Of a stretch of 58,914 bases of DNA, positions 50,720 to 58,875 are shown piece by piece. Source of the stretch: an uncultured Eubacteriales bacterium (GTDB taxonomy: Bacteria > Bacillota > Clostridia > Lachnospirales > Anaerotignaceae); assembly GCA_900546215.1 (NCBI GenBank), contig URCD01000003.1, positions 1 through 58,914 of the forward strand, given 5' to 3'. Each line of letters starts with the position of its first letter. Position 1 is the stretch's first letter. A program made the translations under genes and the position numbers. The notes under the pieces were generated by a model. That model searched no databases. It had not been told where the DNA came from and was given only the letters and a program-made list of their open reading frames with translations.

Positions 50720-51442
50720 ATGCTTTCTATAGGTGAAACTGCCAAGCTTCTTGGCATAAGTGTGCGCACACTGAGATACTATGATGAAATAGGCTTAGCC
50801 AAACCATCTGCCATATCCGATTCTGGATACAGATACTACGACGAAACTGTGTTATCCAGGCTTCAGCAGATAATATTTTACAGAGAGCTTGATTTGTCTC
50901 TGAATGAAATAACAAATATTTTCAACAATCCCGATTATGATGAAAATGAAGCGCTTAATAAGCATAAGGAACTACTAATTTTAAAAAGAAAGCATTTAGA
51001 CGAGCTTATTAAGCTTGTAACCGAAGCGATAGGAGGAAATGAAATGTCCGAAATAAAAATTACCGATATTAAAAAAGCAAAGGAAATGTATGCCGATGAA
51101 GTGCGAAAGCGCTGGGGCAACACCAGTGCTTACAAAGAAAGCCAGCTAAAATACAGCGTCCTGTCAGAAAATGATGAGTTCATACTTGCCAAAGAAGCCG
51201 ACGATATATTTTCGGCTTTCTCACAGCTAAAGACAACCTCCCCTGCTTCTGCTCAGGCACAAAATCTTGTGCGCAGATGGCAGGAACACATATCAAAATT
51301 TCATTATAACTGTACAAACGAAATTCTTTTATGTCTTGGCAAAATGTATACTGCCGATGAAAGATTTAAAAGCAATATTAACAGATTTGGTGAAGGCACT
51401 GCCGAATTTATGTCAGAAGCAATAGAAATATACTGTAAATAA
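50720..51442 (+). CDS. MerR-family regulator with TipAS drug-binding domain
   Basis: A 240-residue regulator. The N-terminal MerR helix-turn-helix (SIGETAKLLGISVRTLRYYDEIGL, quoted in part) is followed by a dimerisation helix and a C-terminal TipAS domain (YADEVRKRWGNTSAYKES, WQEHISKF). In TipAL and Mta this domain binds antibiotics and activates efflux genes. The gene has a 19-bp-spacer promoter with a palindrome, so it is autoregulated. No transporter lies next to it on this strand. Confidence 0.9.
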   Translation: MLSIGETAKLLGISVRTLRYYDEIGLAKPSAISDSGYRYYDETVLSRLQQIIFYRELDLSLNEITNIFNNPDYDENEALNKHKELLILKRKHLDELIKLVTEAIGGNEMSEIKITDIKKAKEMYADEVRKRWGNTSAYKESQLKYSVLSENDEFILAKEADDIFSAFSQLKTTSPASAQAQNLVRRWQEHISKFHYNCTNEILLCLGKMYTADERFKSNINRFGEGTAEFMSEAIEIYCK

Positions 51443-51443
51443 T

Positions 51444-51480
51444 AAAAAGTGACTGTGTAATACCCACACAGTCACTTTTT
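51444..51480. terminator. Bidirectional terminator
   Basis: AAAAAGTGACTGTGT (51444-51458) and ACACAGTCACTTTTT (51466-51480) form a perfect 15-bp stem between convergent genes. Confidence 0.9.
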
Positions 51481-51483
51481 AGG

Positions 51484-52203
51484 TTATTCAGCTGCCATTA
51501 TCTCCTCAGCCATTGCCTTCATGTCGTCAAAGCTAATTTCGTCTCCGTACTGCATAATTAAATAGCTTGCGCCGTCCTCCTGCCAGCTTACAAAACGAAT
51601 TTCAGTTACAGTAACCTCCTTCTCAAGATCACCTGTGCTGAATTCGTATACACCGTTTTCCTGATCCTCAATATCCTGCTCAGTCATCTCATAGTCTAAA
51701 GGAACATTTTTATACAGCTGCGACCTCTGGCTTATTACTCCATCTTCGGTATCACTATCTTTTACGTCAGGACTAATTAATACATACATATCTGAGTCAT
51801 TATCAGAGTAAACGAGTGTAAGCTCCTTATATTCTTTAAGCGAAACGTTATTTTCATCTATTTCAGACGTATTAGATATCCAGCCTTTTCTGAATATATA
51901 CCCATTGTCAAATTCATCAACATATTTAAACTTTACTCCTATGTCGTCTTCCTTATCAGGTATTTCTTTTGTGTCTGTAAAATCTGTTAACGCATTTGAT
52001 GACGATATTATTCCGACCGCCTTGCCTGCCGCATATACACTGACTCCAAGCAAGAGTGTCGCCGCAATAATCAAAAATATTTTTTTCTTCATTCTAATCA
52101 CCTTTCCATTTACTGTAAGCCCATCAGATACGGATTTATTTACAGTTTCCATGAACTGCTCAGGCATTTTCGGATATAAATTTTTCAGTTCATCTTTATT
52201 CAT
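51484..52203 (-). CDS. Putative anti-sigma-type membrane protein
   Basis: A 239-residue protein with a cytoplasmic N-terminal part of about 38 residues (MNKDELKNLYPKMPEQFMETV), one transmembrane helix (residues about 40-62) and an acidic outer domain. It is coded directly after an ECF sigma factor, with an 8-bp overlap. This layout (short inner helix, one membrane span, outer sensor) is that of anti-sigma factors or their co-regulators in Firmicutes. I do not recognise a named domain, so the role is inferred from context. Confidence 0.65.
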   Translation of the reverse strand: MNKDELKNLYPKMPEQFMETVNKSVSDGLTVNGKVIRMKKKIFLIIAATLLLGVSVYAAGKAVGIISSSNALTDFTDTKEIPDKEDDIGVKFKYVDEFDNGYIFRKGWISNTSEIDENNVSLKEYKELTLVYSDNDSDMYVLISPDVKDSDTEDGVISQRSQLYKNVPLDYEMTEQDIEDQENGVYEFSTGDLEKEVTVTEIRFVSWQEDGASYLIMQYGDEISFDDMKAMAEEIMAAE

Positions 52204-52666
52204 TATAATCCTCCTCCAAAAATCCGCGCAGCTTTTTACGTCCTCTGGACAGTCTGCTTTTTACTGTCCCCTCGGTTACCTTTAAAATCTGTGCCGTCTC
52301 TTTTACAGAATATCCCTCAATATAATAGAGCACAACAGTAACTCTATAGTCTGCCGGCAGTTCATTAAGCGCCTTATACAGTTCAGAGTAATCATTTGAG
52401 TCTGCTTCTTCCAAGGTTATTTCCTCATTATAAAATGAAATTTTCTTTTTTCTCAAAATAGAGTAGCATTCATTAATTACAATTCGGATCAGCCATGTCT
52501 TTGCGAAGCTTTCGTTCTTTAAACTCCATAATTTCGAAAAAGCTTTAGCAATTGCCTCCTGAACCGCATCTTCACAGTCCTCATCGTTTTTTAATATTGA
52601 TTTTGATACCCTGTACATAACGGCCGCCGTATCAGTAACTATTTTTGCAAATTCTTCATTAGTCAT
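52196..52666 (-). CDS. ECF-type RNA polymerase sigma factor
   Basis: A 156-residue sigma factor with region 2 (MYRVSKSILKNDEDCEDAVQEA, KTWLIRIVINECYSILR) and region 4 (LPADYRVTVVLYYIEGYSVKETAQILKVTEGTVKSRLSRGRKKL, quoted in parts). It is a minimal ECF factor with no extra domain. GGAG stands 10 bases before the ATG. A GCAAC-N17-CGTCTAA element upstream resembles promoters recognised by this class, so it probably transcribes itself. It overlaps the membrane-protein gene by 8 bp. Confidence 0.9.
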   Translation of the reverse strand: MTNEEFAKIVTDTAAVMYRVSKSILKNDEDCEDAVQEAIAKAFSKLWSLKNESFAKTWLIRIVINECYSILRKKKISFYNEEITLEEADSNDYSELYKALNELPADYRVTVVLYYIEGYSVKETAQILKVTEGTVKSRLSRGRKKLRGFLEEDYNE

Positions 52667-52722
52667 AAAAACTTTACTCCATTCAATCCGGATTTAATGT
52701 CTTTTATTAGTTTTTACACTTA

Positions 52723-52751
52723 TTAGACGGATTAATGTGCGGAAAGGTTGC
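52723..52751 (-). promoter_or_regulatory. Putative ECF-type (autoregulatory) promoter
   Basis: On the minus strand GCAACCTTT begins at 52751 and CGTCTAA lies at 52723-52729, with 17 bases between GCAAC and CGTC. The AAC and CGTC cores are typical of ECF promoters and unlike sigma-A elements. Confidence 0.6.
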
Positions 52752-52756
52752 ATAGA

Positions 52757-52783
52757 AAATAAAAAGGCGCCTTCTCAGGCGCC
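52757..52783 (-). terminator. Terminator after first LarA-like gene
   Basis: GGCGCC (52766-52771) and GGCGCC (52778-52783) form a short GC-only stem, with TTTTT in the minus direction. Confidence 0.8.
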
Positions 52784-52795
52784 GAAAATATTATA

Positions 52796-54097
52796 TTAAA
52801 GGTCTGTGCTAGCCATTGTATTAGCAGCAAAAGGCATGATATAAGTTGACATCTTTTCTTTTCCTGTAATTTCATGAGCCTTAGCAATAGCCTCATCAAT
52901 TGTTTTGCAGGCAATAATGTCAGTCTTTCCAAAGCCTTCAGGATCCATATCGGAAACGATAATGAAATGAACCTGTGTAGCAGCCTCGAAAATTCTATAT
53001 CCAACGTATCTGCCAATTCCAAAATTGTCTCTAAGAAATACTTCTCTGTCAAGCATGTTGTCAAACTCTGTAGCGAATTTCTCTGTATCGGGATTTCCCC
53101 AGCCCTCTGAACACTGGGATACTATAATAAGTACTCCCTCATTTGGTTTAGCTGCTCCAATTGCATTGAATAATGATTTTGCGCCTGTCTGATAGAAGTT
53201 AATATCCTTAGGGTATCCGCATGCTGAAGCTATAACAAGGTCAGCTTTCTCATCAATTTTTACACCGTCAAGCTTCTTAACGAATTTGTAGCCTTCGGTA
53301 TGGGCAAGCTCAAGATCGCCTGAGAAACATGCGGCAATTGTATTTGTTCTGTCTACTACAGAGTTAACAATGAACGAAATATTAGCAAGTTTAGCTGTTT
53401 CAAGCATATCCTCATGGCAGGGATTGCCGTCTGTTATTCCGTTAGCGCATGTCTCTACAGCACCGCTTCCGGCCGGTCCCGGCTTGAAGTAAAGTTTATG
53501 GTTGTAGTTAATTGTATTTCTGCTGGAAATACCGGGAAGAACCATCTTTCTTCCGCCGCCAAAGCCAGCAAGGAAATGGAATACAATTCCGCCGACAAGT
53601 ATTCTATGGTCGCAGTCCATAGCGAATTTGTTAAGCTCTACTGTATTGCCTCTGGAGGTAACACCTGCTGTTACAAAATCGTCACTGTCACAATAGTGAT
53701 TCTGATGTTTAAATCTCTTGCAAAAATCTTTTCCTATAAGGTTCTCAAAGTCCTCTTCTTCCTGTAGCCTATGTGTTCCCACACCTGAAATAAAGAGAAT
53801 GTCCTCATCCTTAACTCCAATTTTTTCAAGCTTTTCAACAAGGATATGAACAATTACCGATGGCCTTGCCCATGCTCTTGTTACATCAGGAACAACTATA
53901 CATACCGACTGTCCCGGCTTAATGATTTCCTCAAGCTTAGGGGTACCGATTGGATTTTCTATAGAATCCCTTATTATCTCTTCCTCTGTCTTAGTTGATT
54001 TCTCAAGCTCCGCGGGTTCAAGCACCTTGATTATATCCTCTTCAGGATAGTCAAAGTCAACGGTCCCGTTGCCGTACTTAAAAGTATATTTTGCCAT
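52796..54097 (-). CDS. LarA-family protein (nickel-pincer racemase/epimerase homologue)
   Basis: A 433-residue protein of the LarA fold, which uses a nickel-pincer nucleotide covalently bound to lysine. The active-site set of lactate racemase is visible at nearly the same numbers: D71 and R74 in VPDVTRAW, H109 in VGTHR, H174 in VFHFLAGFGGGRK, K184 and H200. Y-Q then K appear in FYQTGAK. It should racemise or epimerise a 2-hydroxyacid, but the Q-to-K spacing differs from my memory of true LarA, so the substrate may not be lactate. It shares much sequence with the neighbouring paralogue. It has its own promoter and terminator. LarB, LarC and LarE are not in the window. Confidence 0.85.
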   Translation of the reverse strand: MAKYTFKYGNGTVDFDYPEEDIIKVLEPAELEKSTKTEEEIIRDSIENPIGTPKLEEIIKPGQSVCIVVPDVTRAWARPSVIVHILVEKLEKIGVKDEDILFISGVGTHRLQEEEDFENLIGKDFCKRFKHQNHYCDSDDFVTAGVTSRGNTVELNKFAMDCDHRILVGGIVFHFLAGFGGGRKMVLPGISSRNTINYNHKLYFKPGPAGSGAVETCANGITDGNPCHEDMLETAKLANISFIVNSVVDRTNTIAACFSGDLELAHTEGYKFVKKLDGVKIDEKADLVIASACGYPKDINFYQTGAKSLFNAIGAAKPNEGVLIIVSQCSEGWGNPDTEKFATEFDNMLDREVFLRDNFGIGRYVGYRIFEAATQVHFIIVSDMDPEGFGKTDIIACKTIDEAIAKAHEITGKEKMSTYIMPFAANTMASTDL

Positions 54098-54166
54098 TAT
54101 GTACTCCTCCTTAAATATATAACTTTACTTTGTATCTAATTAGTAACATTATAATATATAATTTAT

Positions 54167-54195
54167 ATGATACAATCTATCTAAGTGTTTGTCAA
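54167..54195 (-). promoter_or_regulatory. Promoter of first LarA-like gene
   Basis: Minus-strand TTGACA (54190-54195) and TATCAT (54167-54172) are 17 bases apart, about 70 bp before the ATG. Confidence 0.65.
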
Positions 54196-54210
54196 TAAAT
54201 TGTATTGATA

Positions 54211-54242
54211 AAAAAGCAGATACTATAATAGTATCTGCTTTT
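54211..54242 (-). terminator. Terminator after second LarA-like gene
   Basis: AAAAGCAGATAC (54212-54223) and GTATCTGCTTTT (54231-54242) form a perfect 12-bp stem. It separates the two LarA-like genes into independent units. Confidence 0.85.
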
Positions 54243-54267
54243 ATTAATTATATTACTTCTTTAATTA

Positions 54268-55569
54268 TCAGGCTTTCAAAGTACCGCAGGTATTTGCAGC
54301 GTAAGGCATAAGATATGTTCTCGGATGCTCTTTTCCTGAAAGCTTCTTTCCAAGCTCGATAGCCTCGCTAATATCTTTAGCTGTATGTATCTTAGTCTTT
54401 TTAAAGAGATCAGGGTCAAGAGATGATACAAGTATTACGTGGAAGTCCTCAGCATACTGTGTAAGGAAGTATGCAACGTTAAGTCCGATTGTATAATTCT
54501 CTCTTGTATAAACCTCACGGTCATGTGCATTATCAAAGTCATGAAGCATTCTGTCTGTATCAGCGCTTCCTACTCCCTCACGGCACTCAGAAGCAACTAT
54601 CATAACAGCGTTGGGGTCTTTTTTAAGAACACCAACTGAATTGTTCATAGGCTTAGCAGCTGTCTGGTAAAGGTTGATGTCTTTAGGGAATCCCATGCCG
54701 CTTGCGATAACCATATCAGCAGGCTCATCAACGATTGCACCGTCAAATATACGGCATTTCTCAACAGCAGCCTCATGGCTTTTATGAATATCTCCGGCAA
54801 AGCAGAAGTTGATTTTTTTATCAGGTCCGATAACTCCTGTAATATTAAAGTCAATTCCAGCCATTTCTGCAGCCTGGAACATTTCTCTGTTTATAGGGTT
54901 GTCCTCATATCTTCCAGGAGCTACGAGAGGATTCTGTCCGCTTCCTACTCCGCCCTCAGCAAAATACTGTGAATGGTTGTTCATAATAGTATCTCTTCCC
55001 GCCACACCTGGAAGAACATATTTTCTTGAGCCGCCAAATCCAGCAAGGAAATGGAATACTGTTGAACCAACGATAATTTTCTTGTCATAGCTCATAACAG
55101 TTTTGTTAACCCATATTTCGTTGTCTCTGAATGATTTTCCAAGGCAAACAAGATTTTCATCACAGTTATGGTCTACCATTTTAATTCTGTCATAAATATC
55201 CTTGCCAACAATAAGCGCATGCTCTTCGGGAGTCTGATTTTTATGTGTTCCTGTTGCAGATACGATAAGCATATTCTCATCTTTTACACCAATCTTTTCA
55301 AGCATAGGTACAAGTACTGCCATAATTTCCGCAGGTCTGCCCCACTGTCTTGTCATATCAGGAACAAGAATACATACTGTATCTGTAGGTTTAATCATTT
55401 CCTCAAGTTTCTGTGTGCCTAAAGGATTTTCAATAGCCGCTCTTATCTTTTCCTCTTCTGTTCCTTCGGGAACCTCAATATGTGCGGGCTCTATTACCTT
55501 GATGATATCTTCATCAGGGAATGAAAAATCCATATGGCCGTCACCATATTTAAAACTAAAATTTGCCAT
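54268..55569 (-). CDS. LarA-family protein, second paralogue
   Basis: A 433-residue LarA homologue of the same length as its neighbour, about half identical by eye. D71, R74, H109, H173, K183 and H199 mark the nickel-pincer site, and LYQTAAKP replaces FYQTGAKS. The conserved set argues that it is active rather than decayed. The middle part (residues about 205-235) differs most from the paralogue, where substrate contacts are likely, so the two may act on different hydroxyacids. AAGGAGG precedes the ATG. It has its own promoter. Confidence 0.85.
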   Translation of the reverse strand: MANFSFKYGDGHMDFSFPDEDIIKVIEPAHIEVPEGTEEEKIRAAIENPLGTQKLEEMIKPTDTVCILVPDMTRQWGRPAEIMAVLVPMLEKIGVKDENMLIVSATGTHKNQTPEEHALIVGKDIYDRIKMVDHNCDENLVCLGKSFRDNEIWVNKTVMSYDKKIIVGSTVFHFLAGFGGSRKYVLPGVAGRDTIMNNHSQYFAEGGVGSGQNPLVAPGRYEDNPINREMFQAAEMAGIDFNITGVIGPDKKINFCFAGDIHKSHEAAVEKCRIFDGAIVDEPADMVIASGMGFPKDINLYQTAAKPMNNSVGVLKKDPNAVMIVASECREGVGSADTDRMLHDFDNAHDREVYTRENYTIGLNVAYFLTQYAEDFHVILVSSLDPDLFKKTKIHTAKDISEAIELGKKLSGKEHPRTYLMPYAANTCGTLKA

Positions 55570-55640
55570 GATTTTTTTCCTCCTTACTGAAATCTATATA
55601 TATATTTTTCCCCATTTAGCTTTTTACCCAAGCTACATTT

Positions 55641-55669
55641 ATAATACCATTTTTATATATTCAATGCAA
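55641..55669 (-). promoter_or_regulatory. Promoter of second LarA-like gene
   Basis: Minus-strand TTGCAT (55664-55669) and TATTAT (55641-55646) are 17 bases apart. Confidence 0.55.
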
Positions 55670-55717
55670 TATAATAAATTTCGTTTTGCATTAAATTTTA
55701 ATAATAATAGCCAAAAG

Positions 55718-55750
55718 AAAACACTCCTCAAATAAATTCGGAGTGTTTTT
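55718..55750 (-). terminator. Terminator after MATE gene
   Basis: AAAACACTCC (55718-55727) and GGAGTGTTTT (55740-55749) with a 12-nt loop, 13 bp after the stop codon. Confidence 0.8.
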
Positions 55751-55762
55751 ATACAAATAAAA

Positions 55763-57160
55763 TTAAATTTCAGGTATTTTTTCAGCTTTAACTTTGGCGT
55801 TCAATTTCTTCATTTCAGCCGCTGCAAAGAAGAAAATAATTATTGATGAACCAATATCCGCAATAGGTCCAGAATAAATGATACCGTCAAGCCCCATAAA
55901 TAAGGGAAGTATAATAATAAGTGGGATCAATATAATCAGCTGCCTCAGCATTGACAAAATTGAAGCCTTAAAGGCCTGTCCTGTAGCTTGAAAATAGCTG
56001 GTAGTTATCATCTGAAATCCCGAAAGGAAAATTCCAAACATATATATGCGAAGGCACATAACAGCAAATTGAGTGAACTGTGCATTATCGTTGCCGAATA
56101 ATGCAATTATGTACTGCGGAAATGCAACGCAGCATATCCAACCCGCAACTGATACTAATGTTGCTACCACTGAAGCCATTTTATAGGTTTTCTGTATACG
56201 CAAATAATTTCCTGCGCCCTTATTATAGCCCAGTATAGGCTGGGCACCGGTACCAATTCCTATATTAACCGCTATCAATATCATACTGACCTTCATAACT
56301 ATCCCCATAGCGCTTAAGGCGATATCGCCTCCTACCTCAGCCATATTTCCGTACTTAACAAGAGAGTTATTAAGTATAATTTGAAGAAATACAGATGAAA
56401 CCTGTGTTATACAGCTGGAAACGCCTAATGCAATCGAGGCTTTAAGCAGGGCTGCGTCAAATCTCATATATTCTCTTCTGAAACGCATTTTCCCGTTTTT
56501 AACAAAATACCGCATTATAATGAAGGCTGAAACAATCTGTCCCATTATGGTTGCAATTGCTGCGCCCTTTACACCCCAATGAAAAACAAAAATAAATATA
56601 GGGTCAAGTATTGTATTCATTACAGCTCCGACAACCATACTCATCATTGATATTTTCGGGCTTCCGTCCGTTCTCGCAAAGTTGGAGCCACCTACACCGC
56701 AAAGTACAAATGGTGTTCCGATTAAAATTATAGACGCGTAATCTATCGAATACTGCAGATTATTTTCGGTAGCACCAAAAAGCTTAAGCATTGGTAAAAG
56801 AAATACCAGTCCAAGAACCGCCATAACAACGCCAAGAATAGCCATTGTAAAAAACACTGTGCCTAACGTTTTTTCAGCAACATCTTTTTTCTGCTCTCCA
56901 AGTTTTATAGCAGCAAAGGCATTTCCTCCTGCACCTATAAGCATTGCAACAGCCAAAGATATAGTTGTTATAGGCAAAGCTACAGTTGTAGCCGCATTTC
57001 CTAAATATCCTACACCCTGTCCAATGAATATCTGGTCAACTATATTATAAATTGAGTTTACCAGCATAGCTATTACCGAAGGAATAGCAAACTTTTTTAG
57101 CAGCTTACCTATGGGTTCACAGCCCATGGGATTTTCATCAATCATTATCTTCTGTTCCAT
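55763..57160 (-). CDS. MATE-family efflux transporter
   Basis: A protein of about 465 residues with 12 hydrophobic helices in two similar halves. MATE elements are seen in IPSVIAMLVNSIYNIVDQIFIGQGVG near the N-terminus (quoted whole only for position, residues about 23-48), GAGGNAFAAIKLGEQKK, and GIGTGAQPILGYNKGAGN in the second half. It exports drugs or metabolites in exchange for sodium or protons. The ATG at 57160 has GGAGG at 8 bases; a longer in-frame start has none. It is a single gene. Confidence 0.9.
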   Translation of the reverse strand: MEQKIMIDENPMGCEPIGKLLKKFAIPSVIAMLVNSIYNIVDQIFIGQGVGYLGNAATTVALPITTISLAVAMLIGAGGNAFAAIKLGEQKKDVAEKTLGTVFFTMAILGVVMAVLGLVFLLPMLKLFGATENNLQYSIDYASIILIGTPFVLCGVGGSNFARTDGSPKISMMSMVVGAVMNTILDPIFIFVFHWGVKGAAIATIMGQIVSAFIIMRYFVKNGKMRFRREYMRFDAALLKASIALGVSSCITQVSSVFLQIILNNSLVKYGNMAEVGGDIALSAMGIVMKVSMILIAVNIGIGTGAQPILGYNKGAGNYLRIQKTYKMASVVATLVSVAGWICCVAFPQYIIALFGNDNAQFTQFAVMCLRIYMFGIFLSGFQMITTSYFQATGQAFKASILSMLRQLIILIPLIIILPLFMGLDGIIYSGPIADIGSSIIIFFFAAAEMKKLNAKVKAEKIPEI

Positions 57161-57224
57161 ATTAATTACCTCCATATACACAACAGAAGAATTGTAACAC
57201 CATTATAGTACAAAAACAACTATA

Positions 57225-57761
57225 TTATCCCCTGTTTTTCCTTTTCCCTTTATACAGGCCATGCACTGCCGCTGCGGATACAATTCCAAGTCCCGCTCCT
57301 GCTATTACATCCATAGGGTAATGCACAAGCAGATAAACTCTTGAAAATCCCATAAGCAAAGCCGCATATATCATCCATATGCCCGGTTTCCTAGCTGAGC
57401 GGTACATGCTGTAAGCCGCGGCAAATGCGGCAGCTGTGTGTCCTGACGGAAATGAGTAGTCTGTCGGCCTGTCAATTGTAATTTTCAATCCATGCGCATC
57501 ATTGGGACGCACTCTTCCAACAGCCGGCTTAATAACTAGATTACAGACTGATGCCTCCACTCCGAGTGAGGCTATCATTAAAAGTCCTGCCCGTCGTTTG
57601 TCTCCGCCCATAATTATAAGAGAGAACGCAATGCCAATCCACAGTGCACCGTTATTGCCCAATGCAGAAACAAATCTCATTATTCTATCCAGCACACGAT
57701 TTCTCATATGTTCATTAATAAATCTTATAACCTTATCATCAAAAGTCAGAATAAATTCCAA
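57225..57761 (-). CDS. PAP2-family membrane phosphatase
   Basis: A 178-residue membrane protein with the three phosphatase motifs: K-x6-RP (KPAVGRVRP), PSGH (YSFPSGHTAA) and SR-x5-H-x3-D (FSRVYLLVHYPMDVIAG). About five helices surround them. It probably dephosphorylates undecaprenyl pyrophosphate or lipid phosphates. The start is TTG with AGGAGG 8 bases upstream; no ATG fits. It follows mntP by 11 bp and may be co-transcribed. Confidence 0.9.
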   Translation of the reverse strand: MEFILTFDDKVIRFINEHMRNRVLDRIMRFVSALGNNGALWIGIAFSLIIMGGDKRRAGLLMIASLGVEASVCNLVIKPAVGRVRPNDAHGLKITIDRPTDYSFPSGHTAAAFAAAYSMYRSARKPGIWMIYAALLMGFSRVYLLVHYPMDVIAGAGLGIVSAAAVHGLYKGKRKNRG

Positions 57762-57772
57762 TATTATTCCTC

Positions 57773-58336
57773 CTAAAAAAGTACGTGCTCCATTAGTGTT
57801 TTTACTCCTATCAGAATAAGTACTATTCCGCCGAAAATTCCGGCTCTCTTTTGCAAAGCGTTTCCCGCAATTCTTCCCAAAAAGCCTCCGCTGACAGCAA
57901 ATATAAACGCCACCGCTCCAATTACCGCTGCAGCGTATATTATATTGATGGAAAGCAGTGCAAGGCTGATGCCAACGGCAAACGCGTCTATACTGGTCGC
58001 GATTGCCTGTACTGTAAGCTTTGAAACAGTCAGCTTAAATGCCTTACAATTATTTTTTTCTTCATCGCAAAGTGCTTCTCTAATCATATTTATCCCCAGT
58101 AAACCAAGAAGTATGAATGCAATCCAGTGGTCAAACCTTTCAATATAGTCTTTGACACTAGAACCCAAAAACCATCCGGCAGAGGTCATCCCGGCCTGAA
58201 ACCCGCCAAAGAAAATCCCCTGTTTAGCCGCATGATAACGGTTGAACCGTTTTACGGCTATACCATTTGTTATTGATACGGCAAAAGCATCCATAGCCAG
58301 ACCAACTGCAATCATAAGCAGGGATATAAAATCCAA
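57773..58336 (-). CDS. mntP: Manganese efflux pump MntP
   Basis: A 187-residue protein with six helices. It shows the MntP repeats: GLAMDAFAVSITNG near the start and ATSIDAFAVGISLAL in the second half, each with the acidic residue thought to bind Mn. It exports Mn(II). The start is TTG with GAGGAG about 9 bases upstream. No manganese riboswitch is seen upstream, only 23 bp separating it from the DUF3842 gene, so it is likely co-transcribed with that gene and the PAP2 gene. Confidence 0.9.
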   Translation of the reverse strand: MDFISLLMIAVGLAMDAFAVSITNGIAVKRFNRYHAAKQGIFFGGFQAGMTSAGWFLGSSVKDYIERFDHWIAFILLGLLGINMIREALCDEEKNNCKAFKLTVSKLTVQAIATSIDAFAVGISLALLSINIIYAAAVIGAVAFIFAVSGGFLGRIAGNALQKRAGIFGGIVLILIGVKTLMEHVLF

Positions 58337-58359
58337 TCAGTTCCACTCCTCATGTTTAT

Positions 58360-58791
58360 TTAGTTGCATGAACAATCCTTTTTGCTTGCCAGTTCCTTTA
58401 CCATTCTTACAGCATCATCCATTATAGCCGGAAGTGTGTCGGAGGATACGCCCGCCACTCTAAGGCCGCATTTATTTAATGGTATCAATACCTTAACCGC
58501 TGAGCTTTCGCTTATTCCATTGGCCATAGCCGGCGTAAGTTCCCCAAACATAGAATTTGCGGCAACAATTCCAATGCTTCCTACTATAATATCGGCTCTT
58601 TTTGCATTAAAAATGACTGCGTTTTCACCAGTCGCAATATTTTTTGCGCCGCCCTTCATCATTCCCATTGTCGCCATAGCGTTAAGTCCTACCGCCATTA
58701 TTTCATGCTCAGGTCCCAGCTCAGCCTTTAGCTTTTCTATGAGAGCTCTTCCTATTCCTCCGCCCTGACCGTCTACAACCATTATAACCAT
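58360..58791 (-). CDS. DUF3842-family protein
   Basis: A protein of about 143 residues of DUF3842. It opens with VIMVVDGQGGGIGRALIEKL, a Rossmann-like glycine-rich loop, and has GSIGIVAANSMFGELTPAMA later. A C-terminal CSC pair is present. The function is unknown; the family is common in Clostridia. The ATG at 58791 has AAGGAG at 9 bases, while the TTG two codons earlier is too close. It is the first gene of a probable three-gene unit with mntP and the PAP2 gene. Confidence 0.85.
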   Translation of the reverse strand: MVIMVVDGQGGGIGRALIEKLKAELGPEHEIMAVGLNAMATMGMMKGGAKNIATGENAVIFNAKRADIIVGSIGIVAANSMFGELTPAMANGISESSAVKVLIPLNKCGLRVAGVSSDTLPAIMDDAVRMVKELASKKDCSCN

Positions 58792-58819
58792 ATTCAAACA
58801 CTCCTTAGCTTATTCAATA

Positions 58820-58855
58820 ATATAAAAGGAAGCCCTGTTAAATTAAAAGGCTTCC
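58820..58855 (-). terminator. Terminator after tRNA-Val
   Basis: GGAAGCC (58828-58834) and GGCTTCC (58849-58855) form a 7-bp stem, with TTTTATATT in the minus direction, 20 bp after the tRNA end. Confidence 0.75.
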
Positions 58856-58875
58856 AGAATTAACGGCAAATAAAA

